A stretch of 64,000 bases of DNA from Amycolatopsis taiwanensis DSM 45107 (GTDB lineage: Bacteria > Actinomycetota > Actinomycetes > Mycobacteriales > Pseudonocardiaceae): the NCBI RefSeq assembly GCF_000519205.1, contig NZ_JAFB01000023.1, positions 124,001-188,000 on the forward strand, read 5' to 3'. The position numbers and the translations under genes were made by a program. The notes beneath the pieces are model-generated. The model did not search any database and was not told the origin of the DNA. It saw nothing but the letters and a program-made list of their open reading frames with translations. This document shows, piece by piece, positions 34,539-42,268 of this stretch. How positions within the stretch are numbered: position 1 is the first letter of the stretch; each line of letters starts with the position of its first letter.

Positions 34539-34702
34539 CCTGTCGTCAAACCCTGTCGTCATCGCGCAACGGCCTTCATTGGATTTCCCCGGCGCAGCGG
34601 CGGCCGTGTCCAGCAGTCCGGTCGATCCGATGCCCGCCCCGTGCGGCCTGTCGTTAAAGGATGGTTTGGCGACAGGCGGGGACAATGTCGAAGCGCTCGA
34701 CA
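34539..34702. other. Res-like array of TGTCG boxes upstream of the serine recombinase
   Basis: CCTGTCGTCAAA (34539-34550) and CCCTGTCGTCAT (34551-34562) are tandem. GCCTGTCG (34646-34653) and CGACAGGC (34670-34677) form an 8+8 inverted pair with a 16-bp gap, and TGTCGA-AGCGC-TCGACA lies at 34686-34702. Repeated short boxes in both orientations directly upstream of a resolvase gene are how res sites are built. Confidence 0.55.
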
Positions 34703-34804
34703 GAGTACCGCTGAGATTGATCTTGCCGGGGTCCAACTGGTTCGGTTGGCGCGGAAGGCAACCGAATCGCTCGCACACGCCTGCCCGGGGGATTGTCGCT
34801 GTGC

Positions 34805-35671
34805 TCAGCAGTGCTCAGGCTCCACGGCTAGCCACAGCTCGGCGTCGGCCTCGGTCTTCTCCGGCGACAGGCGGGTGCGCAGGATCTCAGGGCCGGTGCG
34901 GGTGCGATACGGGTTCGACGGGAACCACTCGGTGAACACGTCCCGCCAAAGTTCCTGGATGGCCTGCGGTGCCGGCCCGGAGGTGGTGAAGACCGCCCAG
35001 GTGCCGGCCGGGACCGCCAAGGTGGTCGTGCCCTCAAGAGCGGCCGCGGAGGTGATCACGCCGTGGTGGTAGTCGAGGACAGTGCCCTCGGCGCGGCTGG
35101 GGTCCATGCCGTCGCAGACCGCGACGATGCCATGCGGCTCCTGGTCCGACGGCTTCTCCAGGCGCTCCAGGGTCTGCGGATCGATCCCACGGACAAAGTC
35201 CATGATCGCCTGGTTTGGCCCCGCATGCACCAGCGGTACCCGGGTCTTGAGCCCGACGACGGTGAAGTCCGCCTTGTCCACAACGCGGTATCGCATACTG
35301 CTGCTCCCCTCGATGGTGAGGCGGAAGGCCATCCGGGACTGGGAGGTGAGTGCGGCGCCGGTACGCCGGGCCTCGCCCGGTCCGATGCCGTTCATGGCAC
35401 GAAACGCCCGCGCGAACGCCTCGCCGGAGCCGTAGCCATAACGCACCGCGATCTCCAGCAGCGTCTCACGTCCCGCGAGTACTTCGGCGCCCGCGAGGGT
35501 GAGCCGGCGGCGCCGGACGTACTCCGACAGCGGCATCCCCGCGAGCGCGGAGAACATCCGGCGCAGGTGGTGCTCCGAGGTGGCCGCGATGCATGCCAGT
35601 TCCTCCACGTCGAGGTCCTGGTCGAGATGGCCCTCGATGTGCTCCATGGCCTGGTTCAACCGCTCCAGCAT
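34805..35671 (-). CDS. AraC-family regulator with C-terminal GyrI-like ligand domain
   Basis: A 288-residue regulator. Residues 5-105 hold the two HTHs (DVEELACIAATSEHHLRRMF and TLLEIAVRYGYGSGEAFARA); residues 125-288 form a GyrI-like/Bacterial transcription activator effector-binding domain (MRYRVVDKADFTVVGLKTRV, VPAGTWAVFTTSGPAPQAIQ, AELWLAVEPE), as in Rob and SAV-type sensors of hydrophobic cations. ATG 35671 is chosen because it is preceded by a purine-rich GGGAGG. It follows the PhyH gene by 63 bp on the same strand. Confidence 0.88.
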   Translation of the reverse strand: MLERLNQAMEHIEGHLDQDLDVEELACIAATSEHHLRRMFSALAGMPLSEYVRRRRLTLAGAEVLAGRETLLEIAVRYGYGSGEAFARAFRAMNGIGPGEARRTGAALTSQSRMAFRLTIEGSSSMRYRVVDKADFTVVGLKTRVPLVHAGPNQAIMDFVRGIDPQTLERLEKPSDQEPHGIVAVCDGMDPSRAEGTVLDYHHGVITSAAALEGTTTLAVPAGTWAVFTTSGPAPQAIQELWRDVFTEWFPSNPYRTRTGPEILRTRLSPEKTEADAELWLAVEPEHC

Positions 35672-35734
35672 GCCCGGCCTCCCTTCTCTTTCCCTTTTCG
35701 CGACCACCTTGCCAGCGATGGTCGTGAAGCACGT

Positions 35735-36547
35735 CTACCCGGCGCTGCAGTCGGTGCCGTCTCCGTCCGGACCGGGGGTGCCCTGTCCAAGACCCCGGCG
35801 GATCGCAATCTCCACGGGTGAGTACGCGCCGTCGGCCCGTTCCAGTTCGTACGGTGCGGCCGGCATCAGCGGCGGCTGCGCCATAAAGCGCGGCCGCACC
35901 CCATGGTGCGGTTGAGCCGCGTGCACCAGGAACGGATGGCACAGGAAGACGTCGCCCGGGGACCCGGTGGCAAGGGCGAGTGGCCGGTGGTCGGACGCCG
36001 CCACCAGATCGGGGGCGAGGGTCAGCCCGCTCGCCCCGTCCTCCCCGTACTTCTCCAGCACCTTTGGCACGTCGAGGTGCGAGCCGACCCGGATCCGGGT
36101 CGGGGCGTCCTCCTCGCCGACCTCGCTGAACAGGAACAGCATCAGCAGCGCCCGGCCCTGGGAGCGCAGATTCGTGAAGTACCAGCTCTCGCCTTCCGGC
36201 AGATAGCTCCCCTCGATGTGCCAGCCCGCGTCGTCCGGCTCCTCTTCGTGCGGGAAGCGCAGCGGGAACGTGCCCAGCGAGTAGCGCGGCTCCCAGCGTC
36301 CCGCGCCGACGAGCAGGTCGTACGCGCGCTGCAGCGACGGGGAGTTGGGTGCGGCGGCGAAGGGCCTCTGTGCCATTCCGGGCACCCAGTGCACGGGCTG
36401 CGTCCACGTCGCCGGGTCGTCCGGGTCGCAGCCCGTCTCGCGCCACAGCAGCCGCGCGCAGTCCGCGGCCACGCGCGGCGCGACGGCACCCTCCAACGTC
36501 ACGAAGCCGTCGCGGAGGAAGCGGGATACCAAGGTCGTGTCATCCAT
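35735..36547 (-). CDS. Phytanoyl-CoA dioxygenase (PhyH)-family Fe(II)/2-oxoglutarate oxygenase
   Basis: A 270-residue non-haem iron oxygenase. The facial-triad candidates are His and Glu of AGWHIEGSYLPEGESWYFTN and the distal His of DVFLCHPFLVHAAQPHHGVR, with the 2-oxoglutarate-binding Arg in R-P-R-F. H-x-E instead of the commoner H-x-D is allowed in the superfamily. Substrate could be a lipid, amino acid or natural product. ATG 36547 is the start (MDDTTLVSRFLRDGFVTLEG). It may be controlled by the AraC-GyrI gene downstream. Confidence 0.83.
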   Translation of the reverse strand: MDDTTLVSRFLRDGFVTLEGAVAPRVAADCARLLWRETGCDPDDPATWTQPVHWVPGMAQRPFAAAPNSPSLQRAYDLLVGAGRWEPRYSLGTFPLRFPHEEEPDDAGWHIEGSYLPEGESWYFTNLRSQGRALLMLFLFSEVGEEDAPTRIRVGSHLDVPKVLEKYGEDGASGLTLAPDLVAASDHRPLALATGSPGDVFLCHPFLVHAAQPHHGVRPRFMAQPPLMPAAPYELERADGAYSPVEIAIRRGLGQGTPGPDGDGTDCSAG

Positions 36548-36747
36548 GCCCCCATCGTGCGGCGACACCGGCCCCGATCACCCGACATTCTCCGCACCGC
36601 CTTTGTCGGGTGATCACCGGAGCGCGGTCAGGCGGCGCGCGCCGCCTAGTCGACCATGATCAATCTCAGCGGCACTTTCTTGTACCGCAACTACTCACAC
36701 CCGAACCCGCTGGGGGCTTCTCGCCCGGGTGGCGTCGCGGGTCCACC

Positions 36748-36776
36748 TTGACCTTGACCCGAGGTCAACGTAGAGG
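36748..36776 (+). promoter_or_regulatory. MerR-type promoter/operator before the hydrolase gene
   Basis: TTGACC (36748-36753) serves as -35; immediately after it lies the inverted repeat TTGACC-CGA-GGTCAA (36754-36768) between -35 and the -10 region (TAGAGG, 36771-36776). A dyad filling the spacer is the MerR arrangement, and a merR-like gene is the second gene of the operon. The mRNA would have almost no leader before ATG 36785. Confidence 0.55.
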
Positions 36777-36784
36777 CTGGTCGC

Positions 36785-37585
36785 ATGACTCGTTCGACCA
36801 CTTCATCCTGGGCCGGCATGGTGCCCGTCGACGACACGGCCCTGTCGGTCACCGACACCCGAGGCCCCGGCCGTCCCCTTGTGTATCTCAACGGCTCCTA
36901 TGCCAGTCAGCGGTCCTGGCGGCGTGTGATCGCCGAGCTCGGCCCTGAGTGGCGGCATGTCACCTACGACGAGCGGGCTCGCGGCGGGTCGAAGCGATCA
37001 GCGGACTATTCCTTCGAGGGGTGCCTGCGTGACGTTGACGCGGTGGTCGAGGCGACCGGGGTGGACCGGCCGCTGCTGGTCGGCTGGTCCTATGGTGCGG
37101 CGCTGGCGGTGCACTGGGCCGACCGCAACCCAGACCGGGTCGCCGGTGTGGTGTCGGTCGACGGTGCGGTTCCCTGGGGGCTGACCGGGGAAGAGAACCG
37201 GGAACGAATCCGGCGCGCGTTTCGCAAGATGCGGCTAGGGCTGCCGCTCGCGCGCCCGTTCGGCCTGGCCGCCTCGATGACTGCCGCCCAGCACGCCGAG
37301 GTCAACATCGAGATCAACGAGGTCTGCGCTGCCCTCGAGCCGGTCCTGGACCGGCTCGCCTGCCCGGTGCGCTACATCCTGGCCTCGGGTGCGAACCTCG
37401 GTGGCGGCGCGGAGGAGATGGAGCAGATGCGCGCGTCTCTCGATCCGGTGCTCCGCCGGAACCCGAACCTGCGGGTCAGCACCAAAGTCGAGAGCAACCA
37501 CACGCAGATCCTGCGCAAGGACTTCCGGGCGATCGCCGCCGCTGTACGGGAGGCCGCTGCCGAGCAGGTCCGGGAGGATCGCTGA
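36785..37585 (+). CDS. Alpha/beta hydrolase
   Basis: A 266-residue alpha/beta-hydrolase-fold enzyme. The nucleophile elbow is LLVGWSYGAALAVHWA (G-x-S-x-G near residue 105); the oxyanion strand is PLVYLNGSYASQRSWRRVI; the catalytic His is probably in VESNHTQILRKDFRAIA near the end. VTYDERARGGSKRSADYSFE is the usual D-x-R-G-x-G-x-S turn. Substrate unknown. Only four bases separate its stop from the MerR start, so the two form an operon that MerR probably regulates. Confidence 0.85.
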   Translation: MTRSTTSSWAGMVPVDDTALSVTDTRGPGRPLVYLNGSYASQRSWRRVIAELGPEWRHVTYDERARGGSKRSADYSFEGCLRDVDAVVEATGVDRPLLVGWSYGAALAVHWADRNPDRVAGVVSVDGAVPWGLTGEENRERIRRAFRKMRLGLPLARPFGLAASMTAAQHAEVNIEINEVCAALEPVLDRLACPVRYILASGANLGGGAEEMEQMRASLDPVLRRNPNLRVSTKVESNHTQILRKDFRAIAAAVREAAAEQVREDR

Positions 37586-37589
37586 GTCT

Positions 37590-38369
37590 ATGACCGACGG
37601 GGTGACCATCGGCCAGGCGGCCGCGTTCGCCGACATCACGATCAAAACGGTGCGGCATTACCACAAGCTCGGCCTGGTCGACGAGCCAGCGCGCGACAGC
37701 TCGGGTTACCGGCGATACGGCTCGGCCGAGCTGTTGAGGTTGGTGCAGGTCCGGACCCTGGCCGCCGCCGGGGTGCCGTTGGCCGACATCGGCCCGCTTC
37801 TCGACTCCGACACCGCGCCGTTCGCCGAGGCACTCGCTGACGTCGAGCGGCGTCTCACCGCGCGGATCGCCGAGCTGACCGCGCAGCGGGACATGCTCCA
37901 CCGGCTCGCCTCCGGCGACCGCACCTTGTTGCCCGACCGCGCCGTGGCGATGCTGGAGGGAATGCCGACCCTCGGCTTCACACCGCAGGACGTGCGGACC
38001 GCCCGAGAATCCTTCGTGCTGGCCAAAGCCCTGGTACCTGAACGCTTCGACGACTACCTCACCGACATCGAACACGCACTGCGCGACCCACGCTTCGTGG
38101 AACTGACCAAGCGCAGCGCCGGCGTCATCGGCTGGGAACCCGACGACCCCCGGGTCGCCGAGCTGGCCACCGACATGGCCGAGCATTACCTCGCCAACCC
38201 CGACCAACTCACGATCGTGACCGGCCTGCAAGCCCGCACCCAGACCGCGACCCGGTACCGGCTGATCGCCCACCACGGCGAAAAACACGACTCCGCCGCG
38301 GCCCGCCTGGCGTCGCTCGTCGAAACGAAGCTGCGTGCCGCCGGGATCGACATCCCCAGACCAGATTGA
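37590..38369 (+). CDS. MerR-family regulator
   Basis: A 259-residue regulator with an N-terminal MerR winged helix: VTIGQAAAFADITIKTVRHY and HKLGLVDEPARDSSGYRRYG, then the helical linker LLRLVQVRTLAAAGVPLADI. The remaining 150 residues form a helical domain with TipAS/antibiotic-binding character (PERFDDYLTDIEHALRDPRF, WEPDDPRVAELATDMAEHYL), suggesting sensing of a bulky ligand. No Cys-rich metal site is present. ATG 37590 is used. Likely autoregulates through the dyad upstream of the hydrolase gene. Confidence 0.87.
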   Translation: MTDGVTIGQAAAFADITIKTVRHYHKLGLVDEPARDSSGYRRYGSAELLRLVQVRTLAAAGVPLADIGPLLDSDTAPFAEALADVERRLTARIAELTAQRDMLHRLASGDRTLLPDRAVAMLEGMPTLGFTPQDVRTARESFVLAKALVPERFDDYLTDIEHALRDPRFVELTKRSAGVIGWEPDDPRVAELATDMAEHYLANPDQLTIVTGLQARTQTATRYRLIAHHGEKHDSAAARLASLVETKLRAAGIDIPRPD

Positions 38370-38494
38370 AGCTGAACGCTCACCGCCATCTCCTTTGCTG
38401 CCACGCCGATCGCCTGGTCACCCTGTGTCGCCGTGGTCCGGATGCGCAGACGCCCGGCTGACCAGCGCGCCGAGACCGGCCGACCGTTCGACTG

Positions 38495-38790
38495 CTACGC
38501 ACCCGGTAGCGCGGCGGCCGGGCCGAGGGTGAGGCGGGAGTTCATGTTGAGCTTGAACTCGCCGTGCATCGCCACGTGCGCCCACATCAGCGGTGTCAGC
38601 CCGCGGTAGTCCACCGGCCCGAGCGCGGCCGCCCATTCGGGCTCGGCCAGGACGTCCTGGATCATTAACGTGTTGATGTAGACCATGGCCGCCTGCACGA
38701 TGTGCAGGCACAACACGCTCATTTCCTGTTCATCGCGGCGGTTGGAGGCGATGTCGCCGGCTTTGCCGTAGAAGTGGACGCCCGGCTCGA
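38495..38790 (-). pseudogene. tnpA: Tn3-family transposase, C-terminal remnant
   Basis: Roughly 95 codons matching the very end of Tn3 transposases: FYGKAGDIASNRRDEQEMSV, LCLHIVQAAMVYINTLMIQD, VLAEPEWAAALGPVDYRGLT and PLMWAHVAMHGEFKLNMNSR. The catalytic D-D-E core upstream is missing and no terminal inverted repeat was found near 38400. It is not the complement of the tnpA fragment at 21.3-22.1 kb by position; whether both came from one element cannot be told from here. Confidence 0.82.
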
Positions 38791-38874
38791 TCTCGGGCCG
38801 GTCTCCTCGCCCCCAGACCCTGACAGCCATCGCCGCCCGATCGCTCGCAGGGCGCCGATGACGAACTTCCGTGG

Positions 38875-39639
38875 CTATGCGAGGTCGTCGAGGAGGTCGT
38901 CGAGGGCCTTCGTGAGGGCATCGACGTTGGCCGGGTCGAACCAGGTGGTGCGGATGCGTTCGTTGTTGCCTTTCGGCGTCTCGTGGTCGGCCGCGAGTCG
39001 GCCCAGGGAGCGGGTCTCATCGCCCAGGGAGCGGCCGACGCCCTGGAAGAGGCCGCGGACGTAGCGGTCGGCGTCGTCGGGGGCGATGCCGTGGTCGGCG
39101 GCCCACGAGGCGAGCGTGGCGAGATACGCGTAGTGGGTGGTCAGCGTCCCAGTCAGCGCGGAGAGGACGTTGAAGGCGGCCTCGTCCGCAACGGGGAGCG
39201 CTCCGCCCATCCGTGCGAAGAAGGAGTTCACCTCCGGATGCGACGGGTGCACCACCGTGACGGAACGGCGTTCGCGGATGGTCGGCAGCGGGATGGCACG
39301 GACCAGCGCGGCGTTGGTGCCGAGAGTCCGGCGCAGGTCGTCGTTGCCGACGCCGGCCATCACGTTGATCACGATCCGGCCTTCGCCCACTCGCACTCCG
39401 GCCAGGGCATCGTGCCAGTCCTGGCGGCGCACCGCGAGGATCACCAACTCGGAGCGGTCCATCACCTCCTGGTTGTCGGCGCACACCTCTACGCCCTCGT
39501 AGTGCTCGGACAGCTCCGCGGCCGTGCGGGCTCCGCGTGGGGAGAGGAACACCTCCGGTGAAGCGTCGCCCCCATGGCGCAGGCCCGTCACGATGGCCCG
39601 GGCGATCTCGCCTACCCCGATGATGCCGATGCGCTTCAC
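38875..39639 (-). CDS. Pyrroline-5-carboxylate reductase-like protein
   Basis: A 254-residue NAD(P)-binding reductase of the ProC fold. The dinucleotide-binding start is IGIIGVGEIARAIVTGLRHG, ELVILAVRRQDWHDALAGVR the second Rossmann half, and VRAIPLPTIRERRSVTVVHP stands where ProC has the proline-binding V-R-x-M-P-N segment. The altered wording (I-P-L-P instead of M-P-N-T-P) and genomic isolation suggest a paralogue rather than the housekeeping proline enzyme. ATG 39639. Confidence 0.82.
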   Translation of the reverse strand: MKRIGIIGVGEIARAIVTGLRHGGDASPEVFLSPRGARTAAELSEHYEGVEVCADNQEVMDRSELVILAVRRQDWHDALAGVRVGEGRIVINVMAGVGNDDLRRTLGTNAALVRAIPLPTIRERRSVTVVHPSHPEVNSFFARMGGALPVADEAAFNVLSALTGTLTTHYAYLATLASWAADHGIAPDDADRYVRGLFQGVGRSLGDETRSLGRLAADHETPKGNNERIRTTWFDPANVDALTKALDDLLDDLA

Positions 39640-39689
39640 TGTGTCTCCTCCATAGTGCGTTGGTGATCGTGACCGTGGTGGTGGTCGGG

Positions 39690-39870
39690 GTCTGTGTCAG
39701 GGCGAGTCCGTGTCGCGCGGACCAGTTGACGGCCGAGTCGACCTGCGTCCGGGCCTACGCGGGACAGCCGGCCTGGATGTGGTCGGCCAGCAGGTGGGCG
39801 GTGGCGCGGTCGGCGTACGGGACGATCGTCGCGATGACGGTGAGACCAAGCGTGCACATCGCCGCGATTG
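39690..39870 (-). pseudogene. Remnant of a small membrane protein
   Basis: One frame reads TLGLTVIATIVPYADRATAH then LLADHIQAG, an in-frame TAG, and ARTQVDSAVNWSARHG. The A-D-x-x-T-A-H-x-L-A-D-H-I-x-A-G-Y/C-P segment reminds me of short actinobacterial membrane proteins of unknown function. The internal stop and poor continuation argue for decay. Low confidence in family. Confidence 0.35.
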
Positions 39871-39901
39871 CCCCTCGCTCCTGGGTCGTCGTGGTCCCGC
39901 G

Positions 39902-40879
39902 TCACATGGCCAGTGTCGCGCGCAGGAACTCGAGGATCTCCGCGCGGGCGAACTCGGCCTGCGATTCCACGCCTGGCAGGGTGAGGAACGCGTGCCGCGA
40001 TCCTGGGTACTCGGTGAGCCGCACGGACGTCCCGGCCGCCCGCAGTCGCTCGGCGTAGCGGCGGCCGTGATCGGCGAGCGCGTCCTGGGTCGGCACCACG
40101 AGCAGCGCGGGGGCGAGCCCGCTCAGGTCGTCCGCGTACAGCGGCGAGAATGCGCGGGCGTCGGTTCCCGGCGGGACGGCGAGCCGCTGCAACAACCGCA
40201 GCAGCGGCATGGCTCGGGTCGGGCTGTATGCGTACTCGGTGATCGAGGGGTGGTCGTACATCGTCTCGGTCACGTCGACTGCGGGGTTGACCAGCACCTG
40301 CGCCTTGAGCCGCAGGCCGGCCTCCCGGGCCCGGACGGCCGTCAGGGCGCTGATCAGCGCGCCGAAGCTCTCGCCGAAGACGGCCGTGCGCGTCGGGTCG
40401 ATGCCCCACTGCGAGGCATGCCGGATCACGTGCTGGAGTACGTCCCAGCCGTCGTCGGCGGCGTACGAGAGCGGGCTGTCCGGAGCGACGAGGCGGTGCT
40501 CGACCGAGACGACGAGCGCGGGCAGCCGGGCGGCGAGGCGGCTGTTGGTCCAGTCGCATTGCGCCGCCGTGCCCACGAAACCGCCTCCGTGCACATGGAC
40601 CACAAGTGGCAGGTCGGTGCGGGCGGCGGCCTCGCCGTCGCCCGTCGACACCGGCCGGTACACCCGGACCGGAAGGTCGCGGCCCGGCAGCGCGACGTCC
40701 TGCCACTCGATCGCGGCTCCGGGGTCCGGATCCCCGAGGATCGCCCGCGCCGCGCTGGACGCCCGCCAGCCGTTCTCCGCAGCGCGGTATGCGATCAGTT
40801 CCTCGGTCGTTATCGCCGAGAAGTCCGGCTCCGGCGGCCGCTTCACAGTGGTGGTCTCGCTCATGTCTTCATCTCTCAT
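39902..40879 (-). CDS. Alpha/beta hydrolase fold-3 esterase (HSL family)
   Basis: A 325-residue esterase. The oxyanion motif is VVHVHGGGFVGTAAQCDW; the nucleophile lies in TAVFGESFGALISALTAV, where G-E-S-F-G replaces the usual G-D-S-A-G; the Asp (PALLVVPTQDALADHGRRYA) and His (YPGSRHAFLTLPG) complete the triad. Start ATG 40879 has GGGAG ten bases upstream; ATG 40864 would also work. It is divergent from a TetR gene across a 23-bp palindrome, so its expression is very probably TetR-controlled. Confidence 0.87.
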   Translation of the reverse strand: MRDEDMSETTTVKRPPEPDFSAITTEELIAYRAAENGWRASSAARAILGDPDPGAAIEWQDVALPGRDLPVRVYRPVSTGDGEAAARTDLPLVVHVHGGGFVGTAAQCDWTNSRLAARLPALVVSVEHRLVAPDSPLSYAADDGWDVLQHVIRHASQWGIDPTRTAVFGESFGALISALTAVRAREAGLRLKAQVLVNPAVDVTETMYDHPSITEYAYSPTRAMPLLRLLQRLAVPPGTDARAFSPLYADDLSGLAPALLVVPTQDALADHGRRYAERLRAAGTSVRLTEYPGSRHAFLTLPGVESQAEFARAEILEFLRATLAM

Positions 40880-40921
40880 GCTTTTCTTCTCCCAGCGGTG
40901 CCTTTCAGCCAGCGTGTGCCC

Positions 40922-40961
40922 ATAATGTTGCACGCAGTGCGTGCAACAGCAAGTGCATAAT
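40922..40961. promoter_or_regulatory. Divergent promoter with 23-bp TetR operator
   Basis: TGTTGCACGC-AGT-GCGTGCAACA (40926-40948) is a perfect 10+10 inverted repeat. It is flanked by -10-like boxes on each side: CATAAT (40956-40961) for tetR and, on the minus strand, CATTAT (40927-40922) for the esterase. One bound repressor could shut both promoters. Confidence 0.72.
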
Positions 40962-40988
40962 AGACTGAGTTCGGATGAGAGGGGCGAG

Positions 40989-41642
40989 ATGGCAGGCCGA
41001 AGGCGTTGGTCGACAGCGGAGATACTGGACACGGCGGCGGAGCTGCTGCGCACGAGCGACGCCGAGTCGTTCAGTGTGCGTAAGCTCGCCGCGGCGCTCG
41101 GGACCGATTCCTCCAGTCTCTACCGGCACTTCCGCAACAAGACCGAGCTGCTGCGCGCGGTCGCCGACCGGATCCTCGCGGCCGCGATGGACGGCTACCA
41201 CCCTGATGGCGACTGGAAGCAGCGCATCACCGCCACCGCCCTGCGGCTGCGAGAGGCCTTCGGGCAACACCCTCAACTCGCTGCAATCTGGGGGCGCTAC
41301 GGGTCCGGCGGCACCGGTTCCCGGCTGGTCATGGAGGAGGTGCTACAGGCTTTGTGGGCCACGGGCCTGCCCGATGAGGAGATTCCGCTTCGCTACCACC
41401 GGCTCGTGGTCCTCGTCGCCGCGCTGATCGCCTCCGAGGCCGGCATCGGCACCCTCACTCCCGGCGAGTACGAACAGGGCATGGAGCAGTTCCGGGTCGC
41501 GGTCCTCGGCGCCGACCCCGACCGCTTCCCTGCTCTGGCCCACTTCGCCCGCGAGATCCGCCCCCTCGGGGCCGAACGCCGCGTCGCATTCGATGAGATC
41601 CTCGCCGCCCACCTCGCCCGGATCGAGGCCGCGATTCCCTGA
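40989..41642 (+). CDS. TetR-family regulator divergent from the esterase
   Basis: A 217-residue repressor. Its HTH is AEILDTAAELLRTSDAESFS, VRKLAAALGTDSSSLYRHFR with NKTELLRAVADRILA. The C-terminal ligand domain resembles TetR_C (GTGSRLVMEEVLQALWATGL, LVVLVAALIASEAGIGTLTP). ATG 40989 follows GAGGGG. Beyond its stop, 146 bp separate it from the molybdenum enzyme operon, so control of that operon is possible but not shown. Confidence 0.88.
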   Translation: MAGRRRWSTAEILDTAAELLRTSDAESFSVRKLAAALGTDSSSLYRHFRNKTELLRAVADRILAAAMDGYHPDGDWKQRITATALRLREAFGQHPQLAAIWGRYGSGGTGSRLVMEEVLQALWATGLPDEEIPLRYHRLVVLVAALIASEAGIGTLTPGEYEQGMEQFRVAVLGADPDRFPALAHFAREIRPLGAERRVAFDEILAAHLARIEAAIP

Positions 41643-41788
41643 CGCGCCCTTCGGCTCATCGTGGCGCCGCCTCAGCGCCAACGGCTGTCCCGCTGTTGCC
41701 AAGGCCGGTGAGGGTCCGGGCGTCGGCGACTCGGGTCCACGCCCGCCATGACGGTTAGCCACCGGGGCGGCCGGGTAGGCATGGACGC

Positions 41789-42268
41789 ATGGAGGTCACC
41801 CTGCAGGTGGACGGCGAGCCCCACCGGCTGACAATCGATCCCCGGACCACGGTCCTGGACGCCCTGCGCGAGCGGGCCGGGACGATGAGCCCGAAGAAGG
41901 GGTGCGACCACGGCCAGTGCGGCGCGTGCACGGTGCTGCTCGATGGCAGGCGGGTGCTGTCCTGTCTCATGCTGGCCATCGCTTACGACGGCGCCGAGAT
42001 CACCACCGCCGCCGGTGTCGGGCATCCGGTCCGCGAGGCGTTCACCGAGCACGACGCGTTCCAGTGCGGATACTGCACGCCGGGCCAGATCTGCTCGGCC
42101 GTGGCGGTCCTCGACGAGATGGCGCGGGGCTGGCCGAGTCACGCCGACAGCGGTGATGGTGGGGCGGATGTCCGGGCCGAGGTGGCGGAGCGGATGAGCG
42201 GCAACCTCTGCCGGTGCGGCGCCTACGTCAACATCGTGCGGGCGGTCGTGGAGGCGGGTCAGCTGTGA
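41789..42268 (+). CDS. [2Fe-2S] subunit of a PaoABC-like molybdenum aldehyde oxidoreductase
   Basis: A 159-residue small subunit with two iron-sulfur clusters. The plant-ferredoxin-type motif is KGCDHGQCGACTVLLDG with the fourth Cys in VLSC; the second cluster uses QCGYCTPGQ and NLCRCGAY. The N-terminus has no Tat signal, unlike E. coli PaoA, so the enzyme is probably cytoplasmic. The stop overlaps the start of the FAD subunit (GTGA). Electrons would pass from the Mo centre through these clusters to FAD. Confidence 0.9.
   Translation: MEVTLQVDGEPHRLTIDPRTTVLDALRERAGTMSPKKGCDHGQCGACTVLLDGRRVLSCLMLAIAYDGAEITTAAGVGHPVREAFTEHDAFQCGYCTPGQICSAVAVLDEMARGWPSHADSGDGGADVRAEVAERMSGNLCRCGAYVNIVRAVVEAGQL

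Noticed and set aside
38875-39639. Naming the ProC-like gene proC
   Set aside because: The conserved V-R-x-M-P-N-T-P segment is altered and it stands alone, so a housekeeping proline role is not supported.
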